In this document: positions 17,188 to 25,582 of the stretch, one piece after another
Layout of the letters: each line of letters opens with the position of its first letter
Numbering within the stretch: the stretch's first letter is position 1
Origin: OFTM10 sp964344055
Lineage (GTDB): Bacteria > Actinomycetota > Acidimicrobiia > Acidimicrobiales > Aldehydirespiratoraceae
Length of the DNA: 64,000 nt
NCBI GenBank assembly: GCA_964344055.1
Contig: CAYFLT010000002.1
Location: forward strand, 62,001 to 126,000
Direction: 5' to 3'
Made by a program: the position numbers and the translations under genes
Notes under the pieces: generated by a model
What the model saw: only the letters and a program-made list of their open reading frames with translations
The model's database searches: none
What the model was told of the DNA's origin: nothing

Positions 17188-19185
17188 ATGGCGGCCATGG
17201 CTCACCCAATGGAGCAGTCGGACCGCACTTTCGGCCGTCCACGCGAGCGTGATCGGCCCTGGGTGATGCGTACCTACTCGGGCCACTCGACGGCCCGAGC
17301 GTCGAACGAGCTCTACCGGACCAACCTCGCGAGGGGGCAGACAGGGCTGTCGATCGCGTTCGATCTTCCGACCCAGACGGGGTACGACGCCGATCACCCG
17401 CTGGCCCGCGGCGAGGTCGGCAAGGTCGGTGTGCCCGTCGCCCATCTCGGTCACGTGGAGCAGCTGCTCGACGGGATTCCGGTCGCCGAGATGAACACGT
17501 CGATGACGATCAACGCCACCGCTCCCTGGCTGCTGGCGCTCTACCTGGAGCATGCGGCCGCGGTAGGCGTCGACCCGGCTGTGCTCCGAGGAACGACCCA
17601 GAACGACCTGGTCAAGGAATTCCTCTCCCGGGGCACCTACATCTACCCGCCGGAGGCGAGCCGTCGACTCACCGTCGACATGGTCACCTACTGCGCCCGC
17701 GAAGTCCCGCGGTGGAATCCGATGAACGTCTGCAGCTACCACCTCCAGGAGGCGGGAGCGACGCCGGTGCAGGAGATCGCCTACGCCCTCGCCACCGCAG
17801 TCGGAGTATTCGACGCGGTCCGGGAGTCGGGGCGCCTGAGTGAGGGGGAGTTCGTCGCTGCGGTCGCGTCGATCTCGTTCTTCGTCAACGCCGGGATTCG
17901 GTTCGTGGAGGAGATCTGCAAGATGCGGGCCTTCACCGAGATGTGGGACCGGATCTGTGAGGAGCGCTTCGGAGTGACCGATCCGAAGGCTCGACGCTTC
18001 CGCTATGGCGTGCAGGTCAACTCCCTCGGCTTGACCGAGTCTCAGCCGGAGAACAACGTCCAGCGGATCGTCCTGGAAGCGCTCGGGGTGACGATGTCGA
18101 AGCGGGCCCGGGCCCGCTCCCTGCAGCTCCCGGCGTGGAACGAGGCGCTGGGCCTTCCCCGGCCGTGGGACCAGCAGTGGTCGCTTCGGATGCAACAGGT
18201 GCTGGCCCACGAGACGGACCTGTTGGAGTACGACGACATCTTCGACGGCTCCCATGTCGTGGAGGGCCGGACCCGCGAGCTGGTCGAAGCGGCCGGCGCC
18301 GAACTCGATGAGGTCCTGGAGATGGGTGGGGTGTTCGACGCCATCCCCGAGCTGAAACGGCGGTTGGTCGAGTCGCACACCGAACGGCTCCGTCTGATCG
18401 AGAGCGGCGATGTGGCGGTTGTCGGCCAGAACTCTTTCACCGACTCCGCGCCCTCCCCACTCGGTGGCGCGGATGCCGTACTGCGGGTCGACCCCTCCGT
18501 CCATGAGGAGCTGGCGGCGGACCTCGGCGAGTGGCGAACGGCTCGGGATGACGATGCCGTGTCCGCCGCGCTCGACGACCTGCGCCAGGCGGCGCAGTCG
18601 GACGACAACATCCTCCCGGCCACCCGGGTACTGGCGCGGGTCGGCGGCACGACGGGCGAATGGGCCGATGCCCTGCGCGAGGTCTTCGGCGAGTATCGAG
18701 CACCGACCGGTGTCGGCGCGTCGGCCGGGCTCGCCTCGAGCGACCTGCGTGACGTCGCGGCCCGCTGCCAGACGCTCGGGGACGGGCCGCCGCGGTTCCT
18801 GGTGGCCAAACCGGGACTCGACGGCCACAGCAACGGTGCCGAACAGATCTCGATCGCCGCCCGGGACGCGGGCATGGAGGTCATCTACCAGGGCATCCGC
18901 CACACCCCGGAGGTGATCGCCCGGGTCGCGGCGGACGAGGATCCGGACGTGATCGGTCTGTCGATCCTCTCCGGCTCCCACCTCGAACTCGTGCCCGAGG
19001 TGCTCGCCGCCCTCTCGGCGGCCGGAGTGACCGCACCCGTGGTGGTGGGCGGGATCATCCCCGAAGAGGACCGATCGGCGCTCGTCGACGCCGGCGTGAC
19101 CGCCGTCTACACACCGTCGTCGTTCGAGCTCGCGCCGATGATGAGCGAGATCGTCGACCTGGTCGAGGCCACCCGCGGCGGCTGA
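17188..19185 (+). CDS. ecm: Ethylmalonyl-CoA mutase (MeaA/Ecm type, B12-dependent)
   Basis: A single-chain acyl-CoA mutase of about 665 residues. The N-terminal pattern RPWVMRTYSGHSTA, RGQTGLSIAFDLPTQTGYD, GEVGKVGVPVAHLG, MNTSMTINATAPW and WNPMNVCSYHLQEAGATP is that of ethylmalonyl-CoA mutase/MeaA, not methylmalonyl-CoA mutase. The C-terminal B12-binding domain has KPGLDGHSNGAEQI (the DxHxxG motif) and GLSILSGSHLEL. It converts (2R)-ethylmalonyl-CoA to (2S)-methylsuccinyl-CoA in the ethylmalonyl-CoA pathway. In-frame starts at 17176 (GTG), 17188, 17197 and 17209 (ATG) are all possible; 17188 has the best-placed purine-rich sequence. The other pathway genes (ccr, mcd, mcl) are not in the window. 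Confidence 0.88.
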   Translation: MAAMAHPMEQSDRTFGRPRERDRPWVMRTYSGHSTARASNELYRTNLARGQTGLSIAFDLPTQTGYDADHPLARGEVGKVGVPVAHLGHVEQLLDGIPVAEMNTSMTINATAPWLLALYLEHAAAVGVDPAVLRGTTQNDLVKEFLSRGTYIYPPEASRRLTVDMVTYCAREVPRWNPMNVCSYHLQEAGATPVQEIAYALATAVGVFDAVRESGRLSEGEFVAAVASISFFVNAGIRFVEEICKMRAFTEMWDRICEERFGVTDPKARRFRYGVQVNSLGLTESQPENNVQRIVLEALGVTMSKRARARSLQLPAWNEALGLPRPWDQQWSLRMQQVLAHETDLLEYDDIFDGSHVVEGRTRELVEAAGAELDEVLEMGGVFDAIPELKRRLVESHTERLRLIESGDVAVVGQNSFTDSAPSPLGGADAVLRVDPSVHEELAADLGEWRTARDDDAVSAALDDLRQAAQSDDNILPATRVLARVGGTTGEWADALREVFGEYRAPTGVGASAGLASSDLRDVAARCQTLGDGPPRFLVAKPGLDGHSNGAEQISIAARDAGMEVIYQGIRHTPEVIARVAADEDPDVIGLSILSGSHLELVPEVLAALSAAGVTAPVVVGGIIPEEDRSALVDAGVTAVYTPSSFELAPMMSEIVDLVEATRGG

Positions 19186-19219
19186 CGATCGCCATTCGGA
19201 GTCGACGGTCGCCGTTGGC

Positions 19220-19225
19220 TACAGT
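19220..19225 (+). promoter_or_regulatory. -10 box (TACAGT) for the first P450 gene
   Basis: GGCTACAGTCC lies 30 bases before the ATG at 19256. The same GGCTANNGTCC-like sequence recurs before several genes of the window. Confidence 0.4.
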
Positions 19226-19255
19226 CCCGTCCGGATCCATCGACGTGGGGGCGAG

Positions 19256-20455
19256 ATGACCGACACCGCTGCTGACCCGACCGAGCGCAACGACTACGAC
19301 CTCTTCGGCGAAGAGTACGTGGCCGACCCCGGAGTCACCTGGGCACGCTTCCGCGACGAGTGCCCAGTGGCGCACTCCACCGAGTACGGCGGCTCGTGGA
19401 TGCCGGTGCGGTATGACGACGTCACCGCGGCGGCCCGCGACATCGAGACGTTTGTGTCCGGCAAGGGAGTCAGCGTCCTGAAGGTCGCCAACCAGAGCGA
19501 TCAGGACGTCCTGTCGGCGGGTGCTCCGCCCATCGGGGCCGACCCTCCCATGCACACCTGGACTCGCCGGTTGCTCCTGGCCGGCATGTCGCCCAAGGCC
19601 GTCACGTCCTACGAGCCCGGCACCCGGGCACTGTGCCGTCGGCTCGTCAACGGCTTCAAGGACACCGGACGCGCCGACGCGGCGGCCGACTACGCCCAGC
19701 AGCTGCCAGTGCGGGTGATCGGTGCGCTGATGGGGATCCCGGAGGAGGACAGCGATCAGTTCGTCACGTGGGTCCGCCACATCCTGGAGTTCGCGTTCGA
19801 TGTCGAAGGGCGGCGAAACGCGATCATCGAGCTGGTTGAGTACATGAGAGGCCAGGTCGAGGACCGCCGGACGAACCCGGGCGACGACATCTTGAGCCAT
19901 CTCGTCACCACCGACGTCGACGGAGACCCGGTCCCCGAGGATGTGATCCTCGGTGAGGCGGCACTGCTACTCGTCGCCGGTGTCGACACGACGTGGAGCG
20001 CGATCGGATCGTCGCTCTACCACCTGGCCGCGAACGCCGACGATCGGCGCCGGCTCGCAGCCGAACCGGAACTGCTCGACTCCTTCATCGAGGAGGTGCT
20101 GCGCTTCTACTCGCCGGTGACGATGGGCCGCACCGCCGCGGTGGACACCGAGATGAGGGGCTGCCCGATCTCGGAGGGCGATCGGGTGCTGATGAACTTC
20201 CCGGCCGCGAACCGCGACCCCGACCACTTCGAGGACAGCGACACGTTCATCATCGACCGCGTCCGCAACCGCCACCTGGCATTCGGTGTCGGCATCCACC
20301 GGTGCGCAGGATCGAACCTGGCGCGCATGGAGATGCGGGTTGCGCTCGAGGAGTGGCTCGCCGGGATCCCCGAATTCGAGCTCGAGGACCCGAGCGCAGT
20401 CACATGGGCAGGCGGCCAGGTCCGAGGGCCGCGGAGCGTGCCGGTGGTGTTCTGA
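19256..20455 (+). CDS. Cytochrome P450
   Basis: This 399-residue soluble bacterial P450 has the I-helix oxygen-activation motif LLVAGVDTTWSAIGS (about 240), the ExxR of helix K (EEVLRFYSPV, about 280) and the heme loop FGVGIHRCAGSNLARME with the cysteine ligand at about residue 349. It would hydroxylate a hydrophobic substrate with electrons from a ferredoxin and reductase, neither of which is encoded nearby. Its last 65 residues are almost the same as those of the P450 at 43617, so they are paralogues of one family. It follows the mutase gene after 70 bases with its own -10 box. Confidence 0.93.
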   Translation: MTDTAADPTERNDYDLFGEEYVADPGVTWARFRDECPVAHSTEYGGSWMPVRYDDVTAAARDIETFVSGKGVSVLKVANQSDQDVLSAGAPPIGADPPMHTWTRRLLLAGMSPKAVTSYEPGTRALCRRLVNGFKDTGRADAAADYAQQLPVRVIGALMGIPEEDSDQFVTWVRHILEFAFDVEGRRNAIIELVEYMRGQVEDRRTNPGDDILSHLVTTDVDGDPVPEDVILGEAALLLVAGVDTTWSAIGSSLYHLAANADDRRRLAAEPELLDSFIEEVLRFYSPVTMGRTAAVDTEMRGCPISEGDRVLMNFPAANRDPDHFEDSDTFIIDRVRNRHLAFGVGIHRCAGSNLARMEMRVALEEWLAGIPEFELEDPSAVTWAGGQVRGPRSVPVVF

Positions 20456-20461
20456 CCCGAG

Positions 20462-20674
20462 TCAGCCGGCTGATGTCTCGGTGATCTCGTAGCCGGCGCC
20501 CGCGATGGCGGCGGCCACCGCGTCGGCGTCGCCGCCGACGACGGTCACCTGCTTGGTGTCGACATCGGCCGTGACCGACTCGACCCCTTCGACCGGTGCC
20601 ACTCGATCCTCGATGGTCTGGGTGCAGTGCCCGCAGCTGATCGTCGGGACGGTGTACACGGTGGTGCTCGACAT
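20462..20674 (-). CDS. Heavy-metal-associated (HMA) domain protein, CopZ-like
   Basis: This 70-residue single HMA domain has the metal-binding motif TISCGHCTQTIEDRV at residues 11-25, with the two cysteines as CGHC, followed by VTADVDTKQVTV. Such proteins bind Cu(I) or Zn(II) and hand it to a P-type ATPase or repressor. No ATPase is in the window. It is convergent with the P450 gene and divergent from the transglutaminase-like gene. Confidence 0.9.
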   Translation of the reverse strand: MSSTTVYTVPTISCGHCTQTIEDRVAPVEGVESVTADVDTKQVTVVGGDADAVAAAIAGAGYEITETSAG

Positions 20675-20743
20675 GCGGTCAGCCTAAGCCTTCCAGTGGA
20701 GAGGAAGGTCAAGCACCGATTCGGCGCACACAGGCGGGCTCCC

Positions 20744-20749
20744 TAGGAT
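20744..20749 (+). promoter_or_regulatory. -10 box (TAGGAT), leaderless geometry
   Basis: TAGGAT ends six bases before the ATG at 20756, so transcription should begin at the start codon. Confidence 0.45.
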
Positions 20750-20755
20750 CGAAGG

Positions 20756-21424
20756 ATGCAGATCGACGAGGCCTGGCTCCATCCGACATGGTTCATCGAC
20801 AGCGACAGTGATCCGGTCGGCGATTTCGCAGCCGATGCCGTCGGCGGTGCCGACGACGAGACCGATGTCGCGGTGGCCTTGTTCCATGCCGTTCGCGACG
20901 GGCTTCGCTACGACCCCTACGGGATGGGGCGTGACCCGGAGAGCTACCGGGCCAGTGCCATCGCCGTGTCCGACACCGGCTGGTGCGTACCGAAGGCGAC
21001 GCTGCTCACCGCCGCCGCCCGAAACCGGGGGATTCCCGCCCGGCTCGGGTTCGCCGACGTCCGCAACCACCTCACCAGCGAGAAGCTGAGCGCCGAGATG
21101 CAGACCGACCTCTTCATCTGGCACGGCTACAGCGAACTCCTCGTCGGTGACCGCTGGTTCAAGCTCAGCACCGCTTTCAACGTCGAGCTGTGCGACCGCT
21201 TCGGCGTGAAGACCCTTGATTTCGACGGCACCGACGATGCGCTGATGCACCCCTTCGACAAGACCGGCAATCGTCACATGGAATACGTGAACCAGCGGGG
21301 CAGCTTCGACGACCTGCCCCTCGAACAGATCTTCTCGGATTTCGCCGAGTTGTACCCCCACTGGAAAGCGAACACCGACGACCCCAGCAGCGCCGCCGAA
21401 GCCGGAGACACCGTCTTCACGTGA
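20756..21424 (+). CDS. Transglutaminase-like superfamily protein
   Basis: This 222-residue protein has the transglutaminase-like cysteine protease fold pattern: the nucleophile in DTGWCVPKATLLTAAARNRGIPARLGF (Cys at about residue 79), then the conserved WHGYSELLVG (His at about 122) and an Asp-containing FKLSTAFNVEL segment. The family includes peptidases, amidases and cross-linking enzymes, and the sequence gives no substrate. There is no signal peptide, so it is cytoplasmic. A hairpin at 21431-21448 probably ends the transcript. Confidence 0.82.
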   Translation: MQIDEAWLHPTWFIDSDSDPVGDFAADAVGGADDETDVAVALFHAVRDGLRYDPYGMGRDPESYRASAIAVSDTGWCVPKATLLTAAARNRGIPARLGFADVRNHLTSEKLSAEMQTDLFIWHGYSELLVGDRWFKLSTAFNVELCDRFGVKTLDFDGTDDALMHPFDKTGNRHMEYVNQRGSFDDLPLEQIFSDFAELYPHWKANTDDPSSAAEAGDTVFT

Positions 21425-21430
21425 TCCTTG

Positions 21431-21448
21431 GCTCGCCTACTGGCGAGC
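21431..21448 (+). terminator. Hairpin after the transglutaminase-like gene
   Basis: Perfect 7-bp arms GCTCGCC/GGCGAGC with a TACT loop start six bases after the stop codon and are followed by a pyrimidine-rich stretch. Function inferred. Confidence 0.5.
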
Positions 21449-21484
21449 TTCGCACCTTCTCTCTGTCGGTGAGAGAGTCCTGGT

Positions 21485-22153
21485 ATGCAGTTCGACCTGA
21501 CCCAGACCGACGCCCTTCTCTCCACGACCCGCGCCGTCCGCAAGCGGCTGGACTTCGACCGCGAGGTCCCCGACGACGTGCTGCTCGAATGCCTCCAGCT
21601 CGCAGTGCAGGCGCCCACCGGGTCGAACCGCCAGGGATGGCGCTGGATGGTCATCCGTGACGCGGAGAAGAAGGAAGGGTTGGCCGACATCTACCGCCGG
21701 GCTGGTGGTGACTACCTCGCCGCCAGCGCGAGGGACACCCCGGCCGACACCCAGACCGGACGGGTCATGAGCTCGGCCAGCTTCCTGGCCGAACGGTTCC
21801 AGGACGTCCCAGTGATGGTGATTCCGATGATCATCGGCCGAGTCGACCGCGACGATGAAGGTGGGAAGGCCGATGCCAGCACGCAGCGATCGGCCGGGCT
21901 GATGGGATCGATCCTCCCGGCGGTGTGGAGTTTCCAGCTCGCGTTGCGGAGCCGCGGCCTGGGCACCTGCCTCACCACGCTGCATCTCGGCCTCGAGCAC
22001 GAGGCCGCCGAGCTGCTCGGCATCCCCGACCACATGAGCCAGGCCGGCCTGCTGCCGGTCGCCTATACGAAGGGCACCGACTTCAAGCCGGCCGAGCGGC
22101 CGCCGGTCGAGGAGATCACCTACCTCGACACCTACAAGAACCCGATCCGCTGA
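21485..22153 (+). CDS. Nitroreductase-family FMN oxidoreductase
   Basis: This 222-residue protein has nitroreductase-fold motifs: STTRAVRKRLDFDREVPDD at the N-terminus (the FMN phosphate-binding Arg region), QAPTGSNRQGWRWMVIRD, and LRSRGLGTCLTTLHL with LLGIPDH towards the C-terminus. Members reduce nitro groups, quinones or flavins using NAD(P)H. The start at 21485 places the RxxR motif at the usual distance. It stands alone between a hairpin upstream and a convergent crotonase gene. Confidence 0.87.
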   Translation: MQFDLTQTDALLSTTRAVRKRLDFDREVPDDVLLECLQLAVQAPTGSNRQGWRWMVIRDAEKKEGLADIYRRAGGDYLAASARDTPADTQTGRVMSSASFLAERFQDVPVMVIPMIIGRVDRDDEGGKADASTQRSAGLMGSILPAVWSFQLALRSRGLGTCLTTLHLGLEHEAAELLGIPDHMSQAGLLPVAYTKGTDFKPAERPPVEEITYLDTYKNPIR

Positions 22154-22180
22154 GCGCACCCGCGGCGCCTGCGGAACTCG

Positions 22181-22930
22181 TCAGCGGCCGGGCCAATCGG
22201 GTTCGCGGCGTTCGAAGAAGGCTGTGATGCCTTCATCGCGATCCTCGCTCGCCATGATCGTGTCGCGAGCGGTGTCGGTGGCCGCCCAGCCACGATCGTC
22301 ATCCCACGCCACCACGTCGTCGAGCGCCTGCAGGGTCGCCCTGATCGAGGTGGGCGCGTTGAGGACGATCCGCTCCGCCAACCGGACGGCGCCGTCCAAA
22401 GCAGCTCCGGGTTCGGTGACGCGGTTGACCACGCCGATTCGCTCCGCCCGCTCGGCCGGCATCGGGTCGCCGGTCAGGAGCATCTCGCGGGCGATGTTGA
22501 GCGGGAGGGTGCGCGGCGCCCGGAAGAGCCCGGCACTCGTGGCCACCAGACCCCGCCGGACCTCCGGGAGGCCGAACTGGGCGTTCGACGCCGCGACGAT
22601 GAGATCGCAGGCCATCGCAATCTCGAAGCCGCCCCCGAACGCAAATCCTTCGACCGCCGCGATGATCGGCTTGGGGCTACGGCGCCGGATGATGCCGTAC
22701 TCGCCGCCTCGTTCGGTGAGCTCCCCCGACCCTTCGGCGATGTCGGTGCCGGCACAGAACACATTCGGACCGCCGGTGAGAACCGCGACCCGAAGTGAAG
22801 GATCGTCCTCGAATTGGTTGAGCGCGCCGTCGATCGCCTGAGCCATCTCCCCGTTGATCGCGTTTCGTTTGGCCTCGCGATCCAGAGTGATGATGGCGAT
22901 CGGGCCGCGGTGCTCGACGGTGACGGGCAT
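22181..22930 (-). CDS. Enoyl-CoA hydratase/isomerase (crotonase) family protein
   Basis: This 249-residue crotonase has the oxyanion-hole segments VFCAGTDIAEG (about 58) and EGFAFGGGFEIAMACD (about 95). It keeps both acidic residues expected for a hydratase: the Glu of GGGFE and the Glu of FGLPEVRRGL. It probably hydrates 2-enoyl-CoA esters. The start codon at 22930 overlaps the control region of the divergent MFS gene. It is convergent with the nitroreductase gene and not in an operon. Confidence 0.88.
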   Translation of the reverse strand: MPVTVEHRGPIAIITLDREAKRNAINGEMAQAIDGALNQFEDDPSLRVAVLTGGPNVFCAGTDIAEGSGELTERGGEYGIIRRRSPKPIIAAVEGFAFGGGFEIAMACDLIVAASNAQFGLPEVRRGLVATSAGLFRAPRTLPLNIAREMLLTGDPMPAERAERIGVVNRVTEPGAALDGAVRLAERIVLNAPTSIRATLQALDDVVAWDDDRGWAATDTARDTIMASEDRDEGITAFFERREPDWPGR

Positions 22931-22942
22931 GGAGGGGGAGGC

Positions 22943-22948
22943 TACGTT
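22943..22948 (+). promoter_or_regulatory. -10 box (TACGTT), leaderless geometry
   Basis: TACGTT ends seven bases before the ATG at 22956 and supports that ATG as the real start of the MFS gene. Confidence 0.45.
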
Positions 22949-22955
22949 CCCCTGG

Positions 22956-24167
22956 ATGCCCCGGCGAGTCGTGTTCAGAGGAGGTCCACGCTCCGCTGCG
23001 GCCCAGACCCTGTGGGGTCTCTTCGTCCCCGTCTATCTCCGGTGGATGACCGGCGGTCTCGGGGTGGCGATGGTGCTACCGATCCTTCCGGTGTACCTGA
23101 CCGACTCGGGGCTCTCGTTCTCGATGGCCTCGGTCGTGCTCGCGGCGGCGGGTCTGGGCGCGATGCTCGGCGGACTCCCGGTCGGTGCGATGCTCGGACG
23201 TCTGGGGGAGCGACGGGTTCTGCTCATCGCCTTGGTGGCCATGGGCATCGCCACCATCGCACTCGGCCTCACGACCGCAGTGATCGCGCTCACTGCGCTC
23301 AGGCTCGCCCACGGGGTCGGCCAGATCGGGCTCCGGCTCAGTCGACAGACGTTCATCACCCGAACCGTGGCGACCGACATGCGCGGCCGTTCCCTGGCCC
23401 TGATGGGTGGCTCCATGCGGTTCGCCATGCTGCTCGGGCCGATCCTCGGTGGCGTGCTGGTCGACCAGGTCGGCTACACGTGGACGTTCGCCATCAGTGG
23501 GTCGGCGACCGCCGAGGGAGACGTCGCATCCCCCGCCGCCGGCGAGGCCGGGGCCGACGGATCGCTCTGGGCCGCGCTGCGCCGCCATCGACGCACACTC
23601 CTCATCGGAGGGTTCGGCCCGGCGCTGATCATGGCGGTTCGCCAGGGGCGATCGATCGTCATCCCGCTCATCGGCGACTCGCTCGAAATGAGTGCGTCGG
23701 CCATCGGGCTGCTCGTCTCGGTCGGCACCGGTGCCGACCTGCTCCTGTTCCCTGTGGCCGGGATCCTCATGGATCGATTCGGTCGCCTTGCCGCGATCGT
23801 CCCGTCCTTCTCGCTCATCGGCATCGGTCTGCTCGTCCTGTCGACCGCCGACAGCGTTACCGGCGTGCTCGTGGCCGGCGTGATCATCGGGATCGGGAAC
23901 GGCATGGGATCAGGAACGATGCTCACGCTGGGATCCGACCTGGCCCCGGCCGACAGTCCCGGCCAGTTCCTGTCCGCGCTCGCGTCGATCCAGAACATGG
24001 GCCGGATCATCGGTCCGATGCTTGTCGGCTGGTTCGCCGACGCGGCCGGTCTCGGTGCGGCGGCGGTCGCGTTGGCGGTCACGACGTTCCTGGCCATCGC
24101 CTGGATCGTCCTGCTCATCGGTGAGACCGCGGGCCGGAAGATCGACACGACGGTCGACGGATCCTGA
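22956..24167 (+). CDS. MFS transporter
   Basis: This protein of about 403 residues is a major facilitator. The first half has five clear hydrophobic helices and the A-motif-like loop GAMLGRLGERRVLL. The second half has six (GFGPALIMAVRQG, IGLLVSVGTGADLLLFPVAGILMDRFGR and onwards) and ends WIVLLIGETAGRK. It is unusual in that helix 6 seems to be missing or degenerate: after GYTWTFAISGS the sequence turns directly into an acidic Ala/Gly-rich linker. Substrate unknown; drug or metabolite efflux is typical. The ATG at 22956 is chosen because of the -10 box seven bases upstream. Confidence 0.82.
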   Translation: MPRRVVFRGGPRSAAAQTLWGLFVPVYLRWMTGGLGVAMVLPILPVYLTDSGLSFSMASVVLAAAGLGAMLGGLPVGAMLGRLGERRVLLIALVAMGIATIALGLTTAVIALTALRLAHGVGQIGLRLSRQTFITRTVATDMRGRSLALMGGSMRFAMLLGPILGGVLVDQVGYTWTFAISGSATAEGDVASPAAGEAGADGSLWAALRRHRRTLLIGGFGPALIMAVRQGRSIVIPLIGDSLEMSASAIGLLVSVGTGADLLLFPVAGILMDRFGRLAAIVPSFSLIGIGLLVLSTADSVTGVLVAGVIIGIGNGMGSGTMLTLGSDLAPADSPGQFLSALASIQNMGRIIGPMLVGWFADAAGLGAAAVALAVTTFLAIAWIVLLIGETAGRKIDTTVDGS

Positions 24168-24185
24168 GTCCCGGCGACCGCTTGC

Positions 24186-24191
24186 TAACGT
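24186..24191 (+). promoter_or_regulatory. -10 box (TAACGT) for the molybdenum hydroxylase operon
   Basis: GCTAACGTCCG lies 30 bases before the GTG at 24222, which also has an AAGGGGGA Shine-Dalgarno sequence. Confidence 0.45.
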
Positions 24192-24221
24192 CCGAATCTC
24201 AGGACGGCTGAAGGGGGACGG

Positions 24222-25094
24222 GTGAAGAACCCACCGTTCGAATACCACCGGCCCGGATCGGTCGACGAGGCGGTCGCCCTTCTCGCCGAGCACGGTGACG
24301 ACGCCAAGGTGCTGGCCGGTGGACAGAGCCTGCTGCCGGTGATGGCACTGCGCCTCGGCCGACCCGAGCACGTGATCGACATCGGCCGGATCCCCGGCCT
24401 CGACTCCATCACCGCGTCCACCGAGGGCGTTTCCCTTGAAGCCCTGGTTCGCCATCGCCAGGCCGAGACGTCCGATGAGCTCGCTCGCCACGCGCCGATC
24501 GTGTCGGCGGCGATGCCGTTCATCGGCCACCGGGCCATCCGCACCCGAGGCACGGTCTGCGGCAGCATCGCCCACGCCGACCCCGCCGCGGAGATGCCGG
24601 CGGTGTGCCTGGCTGCTGATGCCATCCTCGTCGCCCGATCCAGCAGCGGTGAGCGGGAGATCGCGGCGGCCGACTTCTTCGACGGCTACCTCACGACCAC
24701 CCTCGAGCCGACCGAACTCCTGACCGAAGTTCGGTTCCCGGCCTGGTCACCCACAGCCGGTGCATCGGTGGTCGAGATCAGTCGGCGCCACGGCGACTAC
24801 GCCCTCGTCGGGCTGGCCTGCGTGGTGGACGTGGTCGGCGGTTCGATCACCTCCGCTGCGCTGTCCTTCCTCGGAGTCGGCGGGACTCCGCTGAGGGTGA
24901 CGGAGGCAGAGGATGCGCTCGTCGGTGCGTCCCCTGACCAAGCCGCGTTCGCCCACGCGGCGGAGATCGTGGCCCGGACGGTCGAGCCGATCGCCGACGT
25001 GCACGCCACCGCCAACTACCGGCGCCACATCGCCGGTGTGCTGACGAAGCGAGGGCTGGCCGACGCCACCGGCAGGATCGGAGTAGCCGCGTGA
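24222..25094 (+). CDS. Molybdenum hydroxylase FAD-binding (medium, CoxM-like) subunit
   Basis: This 290-residue protein has the FAD motifs of the CO dehydrogenase/xanthine dehydrogenase medium subunit: KVLAGGQSLLPVMALRL (about 28-44) and TRGTVCGSIAHADPAAEMP (about 107-125). It passes electrons from the [2Fe-2S] subunit to an acceptor. It starts with GTG and overlaps the next gene by 4 bases. Together with the two following genes it makes a complete heterotrimer set in M-S-L order, as in coxMSL. Confidence 0.9.
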   Translation: MKNPPFEYHRPGSVDEAVALLAEHGDDAKVLAGGQSLLPVMALRLGRPEHVIDIGRIPGLDSITASTEGVSLEALVRHRQAETSDELARHAPIVSAAMPFIGHRAIRTRGTVCGSIAHADPAAEMPAVCLAADAILVARSSSGEREIAAADFFDGYLTTTLEPTELLTEVRFPAWSPTAGASVVEISRRHGDYALVGLACVVDVVGGSITSAALSFLGVGGTPLRVTEAEDALVGASPDQAAFAHAAEIVARTVEPIADVHATANYRRHIAGVLTKRGLADATGRIGVAA

Positions 25095-25582
25095 CTGTCT
25101 CGATCGACCTCACCGTCAACGGAAACACCCACCATCTCGAAGTGGAGGCGCGTCGCACGCTGGCCGACGTCATCCGAGAAGAGATCGGCCTCACCGGAAC
25201 GCATCTCGGCTGTGAACACGGCGTGTGCGGGGCGTGCACCGTCTTGCTCGATGGTCAGCCCGCTCGCGCCTGCCTGATGCTCGCGGTACAGGCCGACGGG
25301 TCCGAGATCACCACGATCGAGGGCCTGGCCAGCGGTGCGGCGATGCATCCGGTCCAGCAGGCGATGCACGAGGCGATGTCGTTCCAGTGCGCCTTCTGCT
25401 CGCCCGGCTTCCTCATGTCGACGGTGGCGTTGCTGGCCGAGAACCCTCACCCCTCTACCGAGGAGATCCGGGAGGAGCTGTCCGGCAACCTGTGTCGCTG
25501 CACCGGCTACCAGTCAATCGTCGCAGGCGTCGAGACCGCCGTCTCCCTGCTCTCCGATTCCGGACCCGGAGGTGACTCCTGA
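25091..25582 (+). CDS. Molybdenum hydroxylase [2Fe-2S] (small, CoxS-like) subunit
   Basis: This 163-residue protein has an N-terminal plant-type [2Fe-2S] ferredoxin domain with CEHGVCGACTVLLDGQPARAC (cysteines at about 39, 44, 47 and 59) and a C-terminal all-helical [2Fe-2S] domain with FQCAFCSPGFLMS and NLCRCTGYQSIV. All eight cluster cysteines are present. The GTG start overlaps the previous stop, and its own stop overlaps the ATG of the large subunit (TGATG), so the three genes are translationally coupled. Confidence 0.93.
   Translation: MTVSIDLTVNGNTHHLEVEARRTLADVIREEIGLTGTHLGCEHGVCGACTVLLDGQPARACLMLAVQADGSEITTIEGLASGAAMHPVQQAMHEAMSFQCAFCSPGFLMSTVALLAENPHPSTEEIREELSGNLCRCTGYQSIVAGVETAVSLLSDSGPGGDS

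Noticed and set aside
17131..18981. 616-codon minus-strand frame opposite ethylmalonyl-CoA mutase
   Set aside because: Antisense shadow of a strongly conserved enzyme gene.
17188..19185. Methylmalonyl-CoA mutase
   Set aside because: The MRTYSGHSTA, GEVGKVGVPVAHLG and NVCSYHLQEAGATP patterns and the single chain of about 665 residues fit the ethylmalonyl-CoA mutase/MeaA group better.
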